A stretch of 64,000 bases of DNA from Peronospora farinosa (Eukaryota; Oomycota; Peronosporomycetes; Peronosporales; Peronosporaceae): the NCBI GenBank assembly GCA_947646735.1, contig CANTFK010000836.1, positions 62,001 through 126,000 on the forward strand. The letters are read 5' to 3'. The notes beneath the pieces are model-generated. The model had not been told where the DNA came from and searched no databases. It saw nothing but the letters and a program-made list of their open reading frames with translations. Each line of letters begins with the position of its first letter. Position 1 is the stretch's first letter. Shown here in pieces: positions 22,401-34,048 of this stretch. Both the position numbers and the translations under genes were made by a program.

Positions 22401-25141
22401 GAACAAGGTAGGGGGTGCACTGGCTGCTGGTGCGTTGGCTGGAAAACTTTGTGAATCAAGACATTGGGATAATCCGCATTTGCGTCAGAAGTACGAAGAA
22501 ATAATAGAGGAGCTATTGCTCCGACTATCATTGTCGATCGAACAGGCTCGTGTATTCTCGGCCTCCAACGGCAATGCTCGCGTTTCATCTCTCGGCGTTT
22601 CAGCTGCTCTTCAGCTTTCTTTTGGCCAACGGAAAATCGAGCGCTGTAGTAACTTTTGCGTTCAATTGGAAAAGATTGAGAGCATGTTTATGGAGCTGTA
22701 TCACAACGAGACGGGTGACCTATTAAGTTCCTGTGCTCTACTAGGATTGAGCCACATTGCTTTTCTTTATACGAATGGCTACGAGCTGGAACCATTTGAC
22801 GTAACTCAGTGGAGACACCAACGAGTTAAGCCAATTGCTAAGTGTGTTCTGGAGTCGTTCCTGCGTACCAACCATGTGAAGCAATCGACCAAGTCTTCTC
22901 TATTCCATGGAGACGTGATTTTCCCTCTGTCCGAGGCGACTGAAGTGAACACTTCTATTGATACAGTTACATCAAAATTTGAGCAAGCTTTATCATCCAG
23001 TGGTATTTTATTGCGTTGGACGTCATTGATGGGGCTAGCACGAATATCCAGTGGCTTCTCGAGGATTAAACGTTTAGACTGGCTAATGAACCTGCAAAGA
23101 TTTCTTACAGCAGTATGGAAAGATAAAGATTCTGCCAACATTACAGCTGTCGCATTGGGACCCGTGTTGCTGCAGTGCGTGCAATTCAACTTGACACCCT
23201 CATCAAGTTTGGAGACGTTTGTTGCAACATGCAATCATCGAGCTGCAGAATGTGGTGCTGCCAGCCTCGACAGCGGCTTTCTGATGATGGCAGCAGCGAA
23301 CGTGTTGTGTCGCTTGAAGTCTTTTGGAGGCTTTCCTAGCACGATTCAAAATCAAACCAATCTGACAGTCAAACAAATCAAAAAGACTCTTGAAAGTGAA
23401 AGTGTGCCAGATCAGGCAGTGCACACGCTGATGCTATCTAGTATCGCCAACTTCTTCCATCTGAGTGTCGGCATTTCTAGCGCAGCAACTCCGAACGTCG
23501 GTGTCAATGTAGAGCTGACACTTGATTTTGACATCATTGCCTCACTGGTAAATCTAGCTCGAGAGTTCACGAAGAAGGAAGGGCATTGTGCTATTGCAAA
23601 TGCAATGCTCGGTGCTATTGCTCGCGCAGCCGATAGATTTTACGTTTCCCAAAAGAAAAAGTCGTTCGACGTCGAGCTTCGCACTCTTCCATCAAATAGA
23701 TTGCTAGTGAAAACGCTCGAGTGGCTGCGGCAAACGAGTCCATCCGACCATGATTCCTCTCACGACGCAGTGATGACTAGATCGAACCCAGAAGCTCGCA
23801 TAGCAATATCACTGCTAGGCTGTCTAACATCGACGGGAGCTGTACTACCATTGCTGGACTATGCGTCATTAACACATCGTATAATGCTGCGCATGTGTTC
23901 TGTCGATGTAAGTGTAGCATGCGTTCGCTTCGCTGCTACGCAAGGCAGCTGTGACGAACTTATTGCTGGCGAGTTACTTTCTAGCGGATGGTTCAAAAAT
24001 GCCGACGCACTTCTTCAGACTGAGCTGATGGCATGGCTTTCAGTGGCGGCTACCCGCGTTCCAACTGATGTGCTTGAGACCCTGCTAATCACTACTTTTG
24101 ACGTTCTCAAGGATGTGTGGCATCGTGATACGTCAAGTAGCCGCAGTGTCCTTCTCTTTGACAGCTGGACTGCAATGTTACGCGATATCTTAGACGCCAA
24201 GACAACTCGCCGTATCCCAGAGAACTCTTTGGAAATGGTCATTAAAACAATTCTCGAAAAAGTGGTATTGGAGCTTCCGTTCGACGTGCATGCTTCCTTT
24301 CTTGTGGAGCAGTTTGCACTTCGTGTTCTTTCAAAGCTGGACTATGGTGCTCGTTGTCCAGTTGACATTTTTTTACAGCCAAATGTAGTGAACTCTTCCG
24401 TGTGGAGTTGGTGGAGAAGTGGCGTCTTTCTTGTTGAGCTAGCAAAGCTCGAGGCTTTTGCCGTGACCAAGTGCAAGACAGCACTGATTTTTCAGTGGAT
24501 TTTACGTCATGATTTCAATGAATGGACAGATGACACTTTTGTCGACATTTACTTACAGCCGTTCACTGCAAAGATTGGAGCTCTTATTGCACACCACACG
24601 AAACCATGTGAAACCGTATCTTCACTTTTGGATGTGATCGACGCGTTTAGCCAAAGTATGGCTTCACTCGACTCTTTTGTTCACTCGGATGCCATGAAAC
24701 GTCGTGCACTGTTTGCTGTTATGGCGTGTATTTTAGTCTGGAACTCGACGATGAGTCACGAAAAGTATCTGCTTCATGTCTCAACTGTGGATATTGCACC
24801 TCATTTGCTTCCTTTTGGACTCATTGCGTCTGGTCGTGATGCAAAAAATGTATCGGCGCTTGGTGAGAGATTGTTTGCATTGTTGTATCAGTTGACTCGT
24901 CTAAACAAGGACGAAACTGGGAGATACGCAAGTACTTTACAATTGTGTAGTCGGCAAATGTGTCTAGCAGCAAACCATTGGCATCTTTCAAGCACGAAAA
25001 CTCGTGAGATTCGAGACTATTGGAGTCTTAGAGAAACAAATTGACAAGGAGATCGCTTCATGGGTTGAGGCAAGTGCTACTGTAGGAGATACGCAAATTG
25101 AGACTCGTCTCCTTAATGAACTATTGGCTACGACCACATAA
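19418..25141 (+). CDS. FOCAD: Focadhesin/RST1 homologue (giant HEAT-repeat protein)
   Basis: Exon 1 (19418-19622) joins exon 2 (from 19676) across a 53-base intron; the main frame ends at 25044 and gives about 1857 residues. An in-frame ATG at 19448 may be the true start. The protein is alpha-helical throughout with HEAT-like repeats. The block NWLPLLLVALLSDGRPALRSAA and the segment MALKLMYEVWRNESRAFPRL to ALCKGDCLDFYVAFKIIA match the DUF3730 region of animal focadhesin and plant RST1, which stabilise the cytosolic SKI/exosome RNA-decay machinery. A short acidic, coiled stretch sits near residue 670. Coding continues past the 25044 stop in another frame to TAA at 25139-25141, so the last about 55 residues are probably reached by an unnoticed splice or a base error. 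Confidence 0.85.
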
Positions 25142-26292
25142 TAGAAAATGGACTGACTTATACGTCACCATTTTGGTGCTATAATCTCGAAATAGTACTG
25201 CCTTTTCTCTTGTCCTTTTTTATAAATAAGGGTAGGGTTATCGTCGAAATGGGAGAGGTTGCAAAAAAGCGTATGGTTTACCTAAAAACCTTACAGAAAA
25301 AGAGCAAAAAGGGTAATTTTGTGACCTTTTATTTTTTAAAGACCTGTTGATGGGTTGTGACTGAAGCCATCGCCTTTCTGACACATGTATATACCGAAAA
25401 ACTTTTGCAGAGAGAGGAAAGATTTATCAATTAAAAAAAAAGTTATTAGTTAAGACAGTTACATTTTAAGCAACTTTATCTGTGATAAACAAAAAAAATA
25501 GAAAGCTAATAATAGAAGTAGCATATTACAAATTCATGTGAATCAGATATACACGACCTTTTTTCAAAGTGAAGCGGACAGTTATCAAACTATTGCCACG
25601 GGTAGTATAATCTGATTCCAACTCGTGTATCTTCAATATGTGTTACATCATTTTTGAGTGACATTTCCACCAATGATGCGGTAGTGGTCTCTGATTGGTG
25701 ATGGTCGATACGACCTGGTTGACTGCTACCACACAAATAACGCAGCTGCTCGGATGGATCAGTTGATTGCGACGTTAAGTTGATATAATTACGATAATTC
25801 ATTGTGACGTTAAGTTACTGTGACGTTGAATTTACTGGAACGCTAAATTCCCTCTGACGCTTTGTTCACTGCCTTTATATAGTGGTATACATTACTACCA
25901 CCTGATATAAAACTGTCATATTCTTTGCCAGTCGTGTCATTCATTGTCAATGGTGTCAATCAGTATCAAAAAGCATTTATAAAATGTTCCATAATTTGCA
26001 TCCATACGATAGGATAAAGCACGCATCCCTAAACTCTACTCTTTTCCAGAATAATAATAATTACATATAGCCAGCCATATATCATCTGTATTCCATGCGG
26101 TATGATGTTCAAACCCTAATCGCCGTTGTCACTTGCGAGTCCTTTTCCGTCTTATCTCGTTTCTATCAGAAGAAAACACCTCGTTTTTTCCACCCTTTTC
26201 CACCATTCGGTGTCAAGAGTTGTACCCTCCCACTTAAAATCCAGTCAGATAGAATCGACTTAGTCAAGAAAGTACCTGCTAGTTCTCAAGTG

Positions 26293-26337
<45 letters not shown>

Positions 26338-26387
26338 TCCCAATAGAGAAAGAGAATTATCATCATAACAGAAAACGAGACGCAAGA
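25142..26387. other. Intergenic, AT-rich, with degenerate short repeats
   Basis: About 1.2 kb without a supported gene. Near 25770-25860 the phrase TGACGTTAAGTT recurs imperfectly several times (GACGTTAAGTTGA, GACGTTAAGTTAC, GACGTTGAATTTAC), which may be an old tandem array. The right end carries the CT microsatellite next to the NIPA start. Confidence 0.45.
26296..26334. repeat. (CT)n microsatellite in the NIPA 5' flank
   Basis: About 19 uninterrupted CT units lie 54 bases before the NIPA start codon, within the likely 5' untranslated region or core promoter. Length variation between isolates is likely. Confidence 0.95.
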
Positions 26388-27770
26388 ATGAAGAGTGATT
26401 TCATTGGTGGTGCCATTGCCGTAGTCGCTGCTTTTCTTTCAATTTTTGGTGTTAATTTACAAAAATATTCGCATGATAAAGAAGAACTTTGTGCAATTCC
26501 TCGACCATATACAAAACGTCCTATTTGGTGGGTTGGTATGACGTGTGTTGTAATTGCTTCATTTGGTGATTTTCTTGCGCTCGGGTTTGCACCACAGACG
26601 CTCGTGGCGTCTCTTGGAGGTGGTTCGACGATTTTGGGCAATTGTCTCATGTCACATTTTTGGCTCAAACAGAGTTTATATGTGACGGATATTGTGGGTG
26701 TAGCATTTGTATCCCTTGGGGTTGTGGTACTAGCCGCGGCGAGTGAAGAAGACGAAGGGCATTATCAGATGAATCAGATTTATGAATTGATGACAGCAGC
26801 ACCTTTTATTCTCTATGTTGTTATTACAACGGCCTTTGTCATGACGTTGTATATGCGTGCAAGACGTTCCAAAGCACCGGCATTACGTGTTGTTAGTACA
26901 GAGAAGGAAGATGGACGGGTGGATGATGGTCAAGAGATGACACGAGAAGTAGCCGAGACGATGCAGCAGCAAAAGGAGAAGAGGGAAGAATCTGGTGCTT
27001 TGGATGAGAAGAAACACAAAGGAACGATGACGTCACCTTTTCCATCGCCGATTTCAAGTGATCACTTGGCACTTTCACCTATGAGTAAACGATTAGCAGG
27101 AGAAGAAGACGATCATTTGGAAGAGATTGAATTATCTAGTCTTAAAATTGGCAGATACGACGAGAGTGAAATTGTGAAGCATACGCTTATTATTGACCCA
27201 AAATTGCCTCTATATTGGGCAGCTATCTCTGGAACTATTGGTGGACAGTCGGTACTATTAGCCAAGTGTGTCGTGGAACTTATTTCGTCTACGGTCTCGG
27301 GTAACAATCAATTTTTGTACTTTGGCACGTACGTGCTGTGGCTAGGCATGGCGGTGACTTTATTGACACAGACACATACACTGAACCTGGCGACAATGAC
27401 GGGAGATACAATGTCGTCGTATCCTGTGTTTCAAGGCTTTTGGATCACGATGAGTAACATTAGTGGTGTTGTTTTCTTCCAGCAGGCACACAATTTCACC
27501 AAGACGCAGGGCATTATGTTTCCGACTGCTATATTGCTTGTAGCTCTGGGTATTTACTTGGTCTCGAAGCACCAGAAGTTTGGTAATTTTGTCAAGTACT
27601 CGATTGCAATGCCTATCAGTCTCAGCAGTCCCCGTCAACATGATATTGTGGCACAGTCGTTTGTCTTTCGCGTGTCAACACCACAGAAACCTCGTGATGA
27701 AGACTATGCCAGCAGCACGGATAGCAGCAGCCCGGATGAACAGTCTAGAAGAGGATTGGAAGTAGTATAG
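26388..27770 (+). CDS. NIPA-type magnesium transporter
   Basis: Single exon, 460 residues. NIPA/DUF803 proteins are membrane carriers of Mg2+ related to the EamA fold. The N-terminus begins directly with a membrane segment (FIGGAIAVVAAFLSIFGVNLQKY), then RPIWWVGM, the family hallmark ALGFAPQTLVASLGGGSTI and several more hydrophobic spans, about nine in total. A charged cytosolic loop of roughly 100 residues (Glu/Lys-rich, near residues 160-260) separates the two halves and is longer than in animal NIPA proteins. The C-terminal tail is Ser/Asp-rich. Metal specificity is inferred from the family. Confidence 0.92.
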   Translation: MKSDFIGGAIAVVAAFLSIFGVNLQKYSHDKEELCAIPRPYTKRPIWWVGMTCVVIASFGDFLALGFAPQTLVASLGGGSTILGNCLMSHFWLKQSLYVTDIVGVAFVSLGVVVLAAASEEDEGHYQMNQIYELMTAAPFILYVVITTAFVMTLYMRARRSKAPALRVVSTEKEDGRVDDGQEMTREVAETMQQQKEKREESGALDEKKHKGTMTSPFPSPISSDHLALSPMSKRLAGEEDDHLEEIELSSLKIGRYDESEIVKHTLIIDPKLPLYWAAISGTIGGQSVLLAKCVVELISSTVSGNNQFLYFGTYVLWLGMAVTLLTQTHTLNLATMTGDTMSSYPVFQGFWITMSNISGVVFFQQAHNFTKTQGIMFPTAILLVALGIYLVSKHQKFGNFVKYSIAMPISLSSPRQHDIVAQSFVFRVSTPQKPRDEDYASSTDSSSPDEQSRRGLEVV

Positions 27771-28004
27771 GCTTTACTGACTCTTTGCGTCTGTTTGGCA
27801 TTAATGAAACCTACAGGATGGGGCTGAAGTTGCTATTTTTTGATGCCTTGCGATTGTTTGAATGGCCGTTCCGGATGCGTGTCAATCTACTGCGTGAATA
27901 TGATTATGTCTGAATATTTTAGGGCTGTTCCGGTTCGATTCGGCGTATGCATGAACTCGTTGTCATTCCTTTCGTTTCGCGTTAATGAAAGTGTCTAATT
28001 ACTG

Positions 28005-28328
28005 ATGGAATATCTGCTACAAGAGCTTGAACGATACGACCATGTGCTCTCGACTCGTAGTTTTATCAACATTTCTTGTCGTCGTGCTGTTTATTGTACT
28101 CTAGGACCTTCTTGACTATGCCAACACGTCTGCAAACACTTACATGCCCTCACATGTGAAGAAACCAGTACCTGTCACAACGAGTGGTTTCATTGTGCTG
28201 CACTCCATCCGTATCATCATGCGCGTGATGCTCTCTACGAACGGATCAAAACATCAACTCGTAAGACCATCAATCGTGAACACATGAACATTTGTGAAAG
28301 TGTAAAGAGCTACGGCCATCGCTATTAG
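28005..28328 (+). CDS. Possible small spliced gene, Cys/His-rich end
   Basis: An ATG at 28005 opens MEYLLQELERYDHVLSTR, which looks coding. A pyrimidine-rich stretch ending GTACTCTAG follows like an acceptor site. Downstream, before a TAG at 28326, one frame reads a coherent Cys/His-rich protein end (TCHNEWFHCAAL, HMNICESVKSYGHRY). In the unspliced sequence a TGA separates the two parts; a GT-AG intron ending at CATGTGAAG (about 107 bases) would join them in frame. I do not recognise the product. It lies convergent to ISWI, 12 bases from that gene's stop. Confidence 0.35.
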
Positions 28329-28340
28329 GCAAGCATCTTT

Positions 28341-31300
28341 TTAGCTGGAACGCTGTCTCTTAGCAGAAGATGATGACGACGGCTTGGACGAGCTACTACG
28401 CTTCTTACTCGAACTGGAGCTTGACGTCTTGCTACGACTGCTGCTATTTTTGCTCTTTGACTTGGAACTCGAAGAGCTGCTTCTTTTCGCCTTCTTTGCA
28501 AGGTCGTCCTCATCCTTGCTAGTGCGACTCTTGAGCTCGTCGTTCTCGCGCTCTATCATGCGAGTCAGCACCTCACCGCGCTTCTGAAGCTCGCCAATGG
28601 TGCGCGACTTGAAAAACCAATCAAAACGAAATTGCCATGCCTTACGGATCTCGTCGCGAATCTCACCCCAGTGCTCCAACGGACCGTACTTGTTCATCAT
28701 AACTACAAGGAACACGTCTTCGTCCAGGATATAGCCTCTGCTCTTATATCCGGCCGGGTAATGCAACCGCATGTCACGCAACGGATGGCTGTACCGGCTG
28801 CACTTACGCGCCAAAGCCTGTTTCACTACTTCGTTGCGTTCCAGGCGCTTCTCACCTCGCTCAATCTTCTCGATGTGCTTCGCGTGGTCCTTAAGCTCCG
28901 TAAAGCGAGACCAGAATGTCTCGTAGTATCGTTCCACCTGTGCAGGATTTTTACCAAGGACTAGCGAAACTTCCTCACACACACGTGCCTTGTCAGCACG
29001 ACCGTAGCGCTCACAACTAGTGATAAACTGCTTAAGGTCACGACGAGTCCAATCACCGAACCCCTCCTTCTCAAGTTCTTCCAGCTCCTTCGCATCCATA
29101 GCATCCATCTCCGTCTCATTCAGCTCCTTCTCGAGAGCCGCAGAGCGCGAATCATCAACTTCCTCTTCCTCTGCTGAGTTCTCCGCTGACTCTTCGCCCT
29201 CAGCAGGCTTCGCCTTGCGAGCTTTAGCACGTGCCTCATCAGCTTTGGCTTCTTTAATCAGTCGGGTAAGTTCCTTCCGGCGATTTTCGACGTGAGTCTT
29301 CTTCGTGAGCAGTGCTACCATGCGCTCTTGCTGGAAAAACTGGTAGTCATGGACAACGGGAACCTTTGCAGCGTCCGAGCCAGATTTTTTAGCCTTCTTG
29401 GGCTTCGACAAACCCGCCTGCTGGCGATAGTACTCGTCTTCATTGTAGTTAGATTTGCGTTCACGCTGAGGAAGAGCAATGAATGTTGAAGGCAGAATGT
29501 CTCCATTGTTTGTGTCCTTTGAAAACACTTCACCCTCGAACTCATAGAGGCTGGAGACACTAGCGTTGCCATTATCGCCTGCCAAAGAGAAATTCGCCAA
29601 GCTGTGCTGCATGTCAGCAGCAATCTTACCCTTCATGGACTCAGTGCGTTCTTCACCCCGAGCCAGGATAGCGTCGATATCATCGTCCGTGATCATTGAT
29701 CCGCGTGCGTTGAAAATTTCATCGGCGCCAAAGCGCACCATCGTCATCAGCTCGTCCTTCGAGAGCTTCCGGTTCTGTTGCGCCAGTCGACCCTGCTGAA
29801 TAATAGCAGCATCGAGGTACAGTTTACGCTCAGCACGCTCTACGATCTTTTCTTCTACAGTGCCATCCGAAATGAAACGGAACACGCGCACAATTTTTGT
29901 CTGTCCAATTCGATGTGCGCGATCCATGGCCTGAAGATCCACCTGAGGGTTCCAGTCCGAGTCGAACAGGATCACGATATCAGCCGTAGCCAAGTTAATG
30001 CCAAGACCACCAGCACGAGTACTCAGCAAGAAGCAGAATTTGGTGCTGCCTGGGGCGTTAAAATCTTCCATCATGTTGTCACGATCTTCACCCTTCGTGG
30101 ATCCGTCCAGTCGGCAGTAGTCGTGACCAAAGTAGCGCATGTAATCTTCTAAAATATCCATCATGGACGTCATCTGACAGAAAATCAGCAGACGAGATCC
30201 CTGGGCTTGGAGTTTCGGTAAGAGTTTGTGCAGCAAAGTCATTTTGCCGCAGTTTTCCCAAAGATGCGGACCTTCCTGGTACGGCGGACCAGGCTCTGCG
30301 CCCTCGAACAAGTAAGGGTGGTTGCATACCTTACGTAACTGCATCAAGATATTGAGCAAACGCACACGATCGCTTCCACCGATAGCGTTCAAATGCGTGG
30401 CATCGCGATGCAGTACACGCATGTACCACTCACGTTGCATCTCGGACAAGCCAACATAGAGCTTGGTCTCAATCTTCGGTGGTAGCGAGTGCTCTACATC
30501 CGCCTTCAGTCGACGCAGTAGAAAAGGACGCAGGATCGTATGCAGCTTCTTGATCACGTTCTCTTGTCCTTCTTCTTCGTCCACATTGAACCACGCGTCA
30601 AAATCTTCAGCATCTGAGAAAATGTCGGGTAGCAAGAAGTTCAGCAGTGCCCACAGTTCGTGTAGGTTATTCTGCAGCGGCGTGCCTGTAATCAGCAGTC
30701 GGTGCTCGACTTTAAACTCACGCACGACGCGCGAGAGCTTTGAGTTCTCATTCTTCACTCGATGAGCTTCATCAATAAGCAAGTATTTCCACTTGATCTT
30801 CTGCAAGATGGCCTTTTCAATAATAGCCACTTCGTATGACAGCACTAAAGCGTCAAAGTTCTGCTTCACGACTGTCGTTCTCTGCACTGCACGTTCATCC
30901 TTACTGCCCATAAACTTAAAGGCTTTAATAGACGGACACCATCTCTTGAGTTCTCTCATCCAATTACCTACTGTACTCTTGGGCACAATAATGATATGAG
31001 GTCCTTCAATACCTCGTGCTTCTCTCAAGTACGCAAGCAATGAAATGCTTTGCAAAGTCTTTCCTAGTCCCATTTCATCAGCCAAGATGCCATTCACTCC
31101 AGAGTCATGAAGTCGAATCATCCAATTCAGTCCTTCCAATTGATAAGGTTTCATCGTACCAAACTTGATACTCGATGGCTGTTGTGTAACACGTGTATAA
31201 CGTGCATCATCCATGTCCTGTAATGCTTGAGCATCTGCTTGTTTATTCCCTTTACCTCGTTTTGATCCTGCTTCTTTTGCTGCTTTTTTTGAACGAGACA

Positions 31301-31784
31301 TTTCTTTTCCCATGGCACTACTTCCACCCATTAAAAACGATGTAAAAACATCCGATTGAGCCATTAAAAACGCCATTTTCTTCTCTCGGGCGGATTTCTT
31401 TTCCCATTCGGCATCAAGCGTCAGATTTTGTTTCACAAGATCAAGCGATTTACTTTGACGATCTCGTTGATCTTGAAGCACCATTTCTTCTTCTTTACGT
31501 AATTTTTCTCGTTCTTCAATGGATAATAATGGTTTTTTTATGTCGTTTTTCAAAGCAGATGGTCGGTCCATTGTTTCCTCGTCTTTGACTGTCCCATTGT
31601 CCTCTTCTTCGGAATCTTCTTCATCCATTGACGCCACAACGTCTTCTTTTGACTCGTTTTCTTTTAGTACAAAATTTAGAGTCGAAGGGGAAGAGATTGA
31701 TGCACCGGAGACACTTGGACTCGCACTGGCACTGCCGCTACTTGGACTTGAACTTGCACTTGAGATGCTACTGGACTCGGTCAT
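28341..31784 (-). CDS. ISWI: ISWI-class chromatin-remodelling ATPase (SNF2H/SMARCA5-like)
   Basis: Single exon, 1147 residues. It slides nucleosomes in the nucleus using ATP. After an acidic, Ser-rich leader the SNF2 helicase core starts near residue 205: Walker A GLGKT at 239-243, DEAH at 338-341, LLITGTPLQNN, and the helicase C motifs STRAGGLGINL and DRAHRIGQ. The AutoN-like basic patch precedes it and NegC-like acidic region follows. The HAND, SANT (GFGDWTRRDLKQFITSCERYG) and SLIDE (LEHWGEIRDEIRKAWQFRFDWF) domains complete the ISWI layout, with an insertion of charged low complexity between HAND and SANT. The last about 70 residues are a Ser/Lys/Arg tail. Divergent from NOP9, 121 bases between starts. 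Confidence 0.96.
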   Translation of the reverse strand: MTESSSISSASSSPSSGSASASPSVSGASISSPSTLNFVLKENESKEDVVASMDEEDSEEEDNGTVKDEETMDRPSALKNDIKKPLLSIEEREKLRKEEEMVLQDQRDRQSKSLDLVKQNLTLDAEWEKKSAREKKMAFLMAQSDVFTSFLMGGSSAMGKEMSRSKKAAKEAGSKRGKGNKQADAQALQDMDDARYTRVTQQPSSIKFGTMKPYQLEGLNWMIRLHDSGVNGILADEMGLGKTLQSISLLAYLREARGIEGPHIIIVPKSTVGNWMRELKRWCPSIKAFKFMGSKDERAVQRTTVVKQNFDALVLSYEVAIIEKAILQKIKWKYLLIDEAHRVKNENSKLSRVVREFKVEHRLLITGTPLQNNLHELWALLNFLLPDIFSDAEDFDAWFNVDEEEGQENVIKKLHTILRPFLLRRLKADVEHSLPPKIETKLYVGLSEMQREWYMRVLHRDATHLNAIGGSDRVRLLNILMQLRKVCNHPYLFEGAEPGPPYQEGPHLWENCGKMTLLHKLLPKLQAQGSRLLIFCQMTSMMDILEDYMRYFGHDYCRLDGSTKGEDRDNMMEDFNAPGSTKFCFLLSTRAGGLGINLATADIVILFDSDWNPQVDLQAMDRAHRIGQTKIVRVFRFISDGTVEEKIVERAERKLYLDAAIIQQGRLAQQNRKLSKDELMTMVRFGADEIFNARGSMITDDDIDAILARGEERTESMKGKIAADMQHSLANFSLAGDNGNASVSSLYEFEGEVFSKDTNNGDILPSTFIALPQRERKSNYNEDEYYRQQAGLSKPKKAKKSGSDAAKVPVVHDYQFFQQERMVALLTKKTHVENRRKELTRLIKEAKADEARAKARKAKPAEGEESAENSAEEEEVDDSRSAALEKELNETEMDAMDAKELEELEKEGFGDWTRRDLKQFITSCERYGRADKARVCEEVSLVLGKNPAQVERYYETFWSRFTELKDHAKHIEKIERGEKRLERNEVVKQALARKCSRYSHPLRDMRLHYPAGYKSRGYILDEDVFLVVMMNKYGPLEHWGEIRDEIRKAWQFRFDWFFKSRTIGELQKRGEVLTRMIERENDELKSRTSKDEDDLAKKAKRSSSSSSKSKSKNSSSRSKTSSSSSSKKRSSSSKPSSSSSAKRQRSS

Positions 31785-31788
31785 TTGG

Positions 31789-31813
31789 ATTCAAATGATG
31801 AAAATGATGAGAT
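31789..31813 (-). promoter_or_regulatory. Candidate oomycete initiator-like element of the ISWI gene
   Basis: Just before the ISWI start the minus strand reads TCATTTTCATCATTTG, close to the oomycete core promoter (initiator TCAYTYY plus flanking CAWTTT). The position, a few bases before the ATG, is closer than usual, so the true start may be slightly further upstream. Confidence 0.3.
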
Positions 31814-31905
31814 GGAGTGGACCACGTCATTTAACTTAGTGTGGACACATTATTTTGTACCATGTCACAGAGACCCATTATCGGTTGGTAGACATTTAAT
31901 CATTC

Positions 31906-34014
31906 ATGACTGATCTGCTGGATTATCAAGCACAGGATGCCCGTTTGCAGCGACCCGAGTACGTTTTAATAGGATTTATGATCGTACAAGTATAATAGAT
32001 TGTAATCTTATTAATATTATGGTTCTATGTGTATGATTCTATGTAGACGTGTTCGTCCACGTCGTTTGGAACCCGATACTTTGTCATATTTGAAAGAAGT
32101 GACGGAAATGTTGACGCAATTAGACAATGAATCAACGTTAGACGATGTGGAACTGATGTTATGGAATGTACTGGAAGAACTGGCACCTCGTGTTGCTAGT
32201 GCTGCCTCGGACCGTCACGCTGGTGAGCTACTGGAGGTTTTCCTGCCCAAGATGACTGACGCCCAATTGCGTTTCCTGCTGCACAAAATGGCGGGCTATA
32301 TGAGCCACTTGTGGACTAATCGTTACTCGTCTCATGTACTACAACATTTGCTGTCTCGTTCTAGTGTTGTAGTAGCGAAGGAGGTGGACGGTTTGGAGGA
32401 CAAGGAAAGCGAGGACGACGACAGGATAAAGGACATTCCGCTTATGAGCGACATTATTGTTCATATGGTTAAAGAGGTGGAGAATGAATGGATCACACTC
32501 ATGAATGACGTGAGTGCAAGTCACGTGCTGCGCTCGGTACTAGCTGTGCTGGCAGGCAAGCCGCTGGTTCCGGAGAAGCGAGGCAAGAAGGCCAAGCACC
32601 GTGTTGTTACGTTTACCGAAGCTCATCCTGGTAAAGATGGCTCCGAAATTACGTTTGACGTGCCAGACACGTTTAAGACGCTTTTTGAGGAGCTGGTGGT
32701 GGTGTTGATCGAAAGCCCGACGCATGAGCTAGAGAACTTGTTGTATGATCAAAACTCTGGCCCGCTTATTGCTTCGGCATTGAAGCTAGCACCTTCGAAA
32801 AGCCGACGTAAACTTGCGAAGAAGATTCTTCAGTGGGAAGATAAGGATGCGTGTGAGAGTGGCTTTTACGACTTGGCGGCTAATGCTGTGACCAGTCACG
32901 TGCTGGAAGCTTTGTTTGAGAGTGTCAGTGATAAGTTTTTCACAAAGGTTTTCGAGCGCTGCATGCGCAGCAAGATGCTACAGCTGGCAGAACACAACAT
33001 TGCTAACTATGTAGTGCAGCACACCATTAAGCTTGTGCGTACAGAGGCTCTCGCTACGGATGTGCTGGAAGAATTGGAGGCTTCGCTTTGGACATTGCTG
33101 ACCATGGGCCGCCCTGGGGTTATTTGGCGTGTAATGGAAATGTGTGTGAAGTTTACACTGCGCCAACGTGAGACGTTTCAGGCGCTTGTGAACGCTGTTG
33201 CGAAGCAGGAGTGCAAAAAGCCTGAAGCTGTGCGAAAGAACTTTGTTGCGTCCCTCTTGAACGTGCAGCTGTCAACATCTGCTATGTCCGCTAAGATTCA
33301 GCTGAACGTCATGGGCGCCAAGATAATCGAGCAACTGCAGCAGTTTGAGACTGGAGAATATCTGGCTCCATTGTACAAGGGCATTCTCTCGTTTAATAGC
33401 ACGCAGCTTCTTGCTTTAGCCAAAGACTCTACTGGCAGCCGCTGTGTCATAGAACCCATTTGGGAATCCAAAGAACCGAGCACCGCATGGGTGCGGCAGG
33501 AGCTGTATGAACGGTTTGTGGGCAAGTTTGGTACGCTGGCACAGGATCGGTTAGGTGCTTTCTCGGTAATGAAATGCTACGAGGATCTTCCATTGGACAA
33601 GAAGGAGGCAGTTGTGCACGAACTACTGGCCGTGGAGACGCAGCTTAGTGGAAGTCATTTTTCACAGCTCGTGATGAACACATTCCACTTGTTTGAGTAC
33701 AAGCAGAACCGCGAAAAGTGGGAGGCACTTTACACGAAGCAACAGAAAATCGCCGACTTATTTAAGGATGTGGTGGAGGGTGATGAAGCAGCACCTGAAG
33801 CGAATCCGAGTTCTTGCAAAAAAAGCACAAGAAGTCCAAGAAGCGCAAAGTTACTCAACTGACGGGAGACGAAGCTGAACAGCGCAAGGAAGAGGTTGCT
33901 AAAAGTGCTGATGTGGCGATGATCATGGATGCACTGCGGAATGGTATCGCAGGCAAGGATAAACAGACCAAGAAAAACAAGAAAAGTAAAAAACACCGCG
34001 CTGAGGAAATGTAA
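31906..34014 (+). CDS. NOP9: NOP9-like nucleolar pumilio-repeat protein
   Basis: Exon 1 (31906-31958) and exon 2 (from 32047) join across an 88-base intron to read RPERVRPRRLEPDTLSYLKEV, the classical NOP9 start. NOP9 binds pre-rRNA in the small-subunit processome and restrains premature 18S cleavage. Pumilio-type helical repeats run through the protein (TNRYSSHVLQHLL, SASHVLRSVL, AVTSHVLEALFE, IANYVVQHTI, GSRCVIEPI, GAFSVMKCYEDL). The main frame ends at 33862 with an implausible tail. Adding one A to the 7-A run at 33818-33824 would restore a basic end (KKHKKSKKRK ... KKSKKHRAEEM) finishing at 34014, so the real tail is almost surely that one. Convergent with the next gene, only 34 bases between stops. 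Confidence 0.85.
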
Positions 34015-34048
34015 GGTAGTGCAAGCATTGGTAACGCAATAGACTCTG

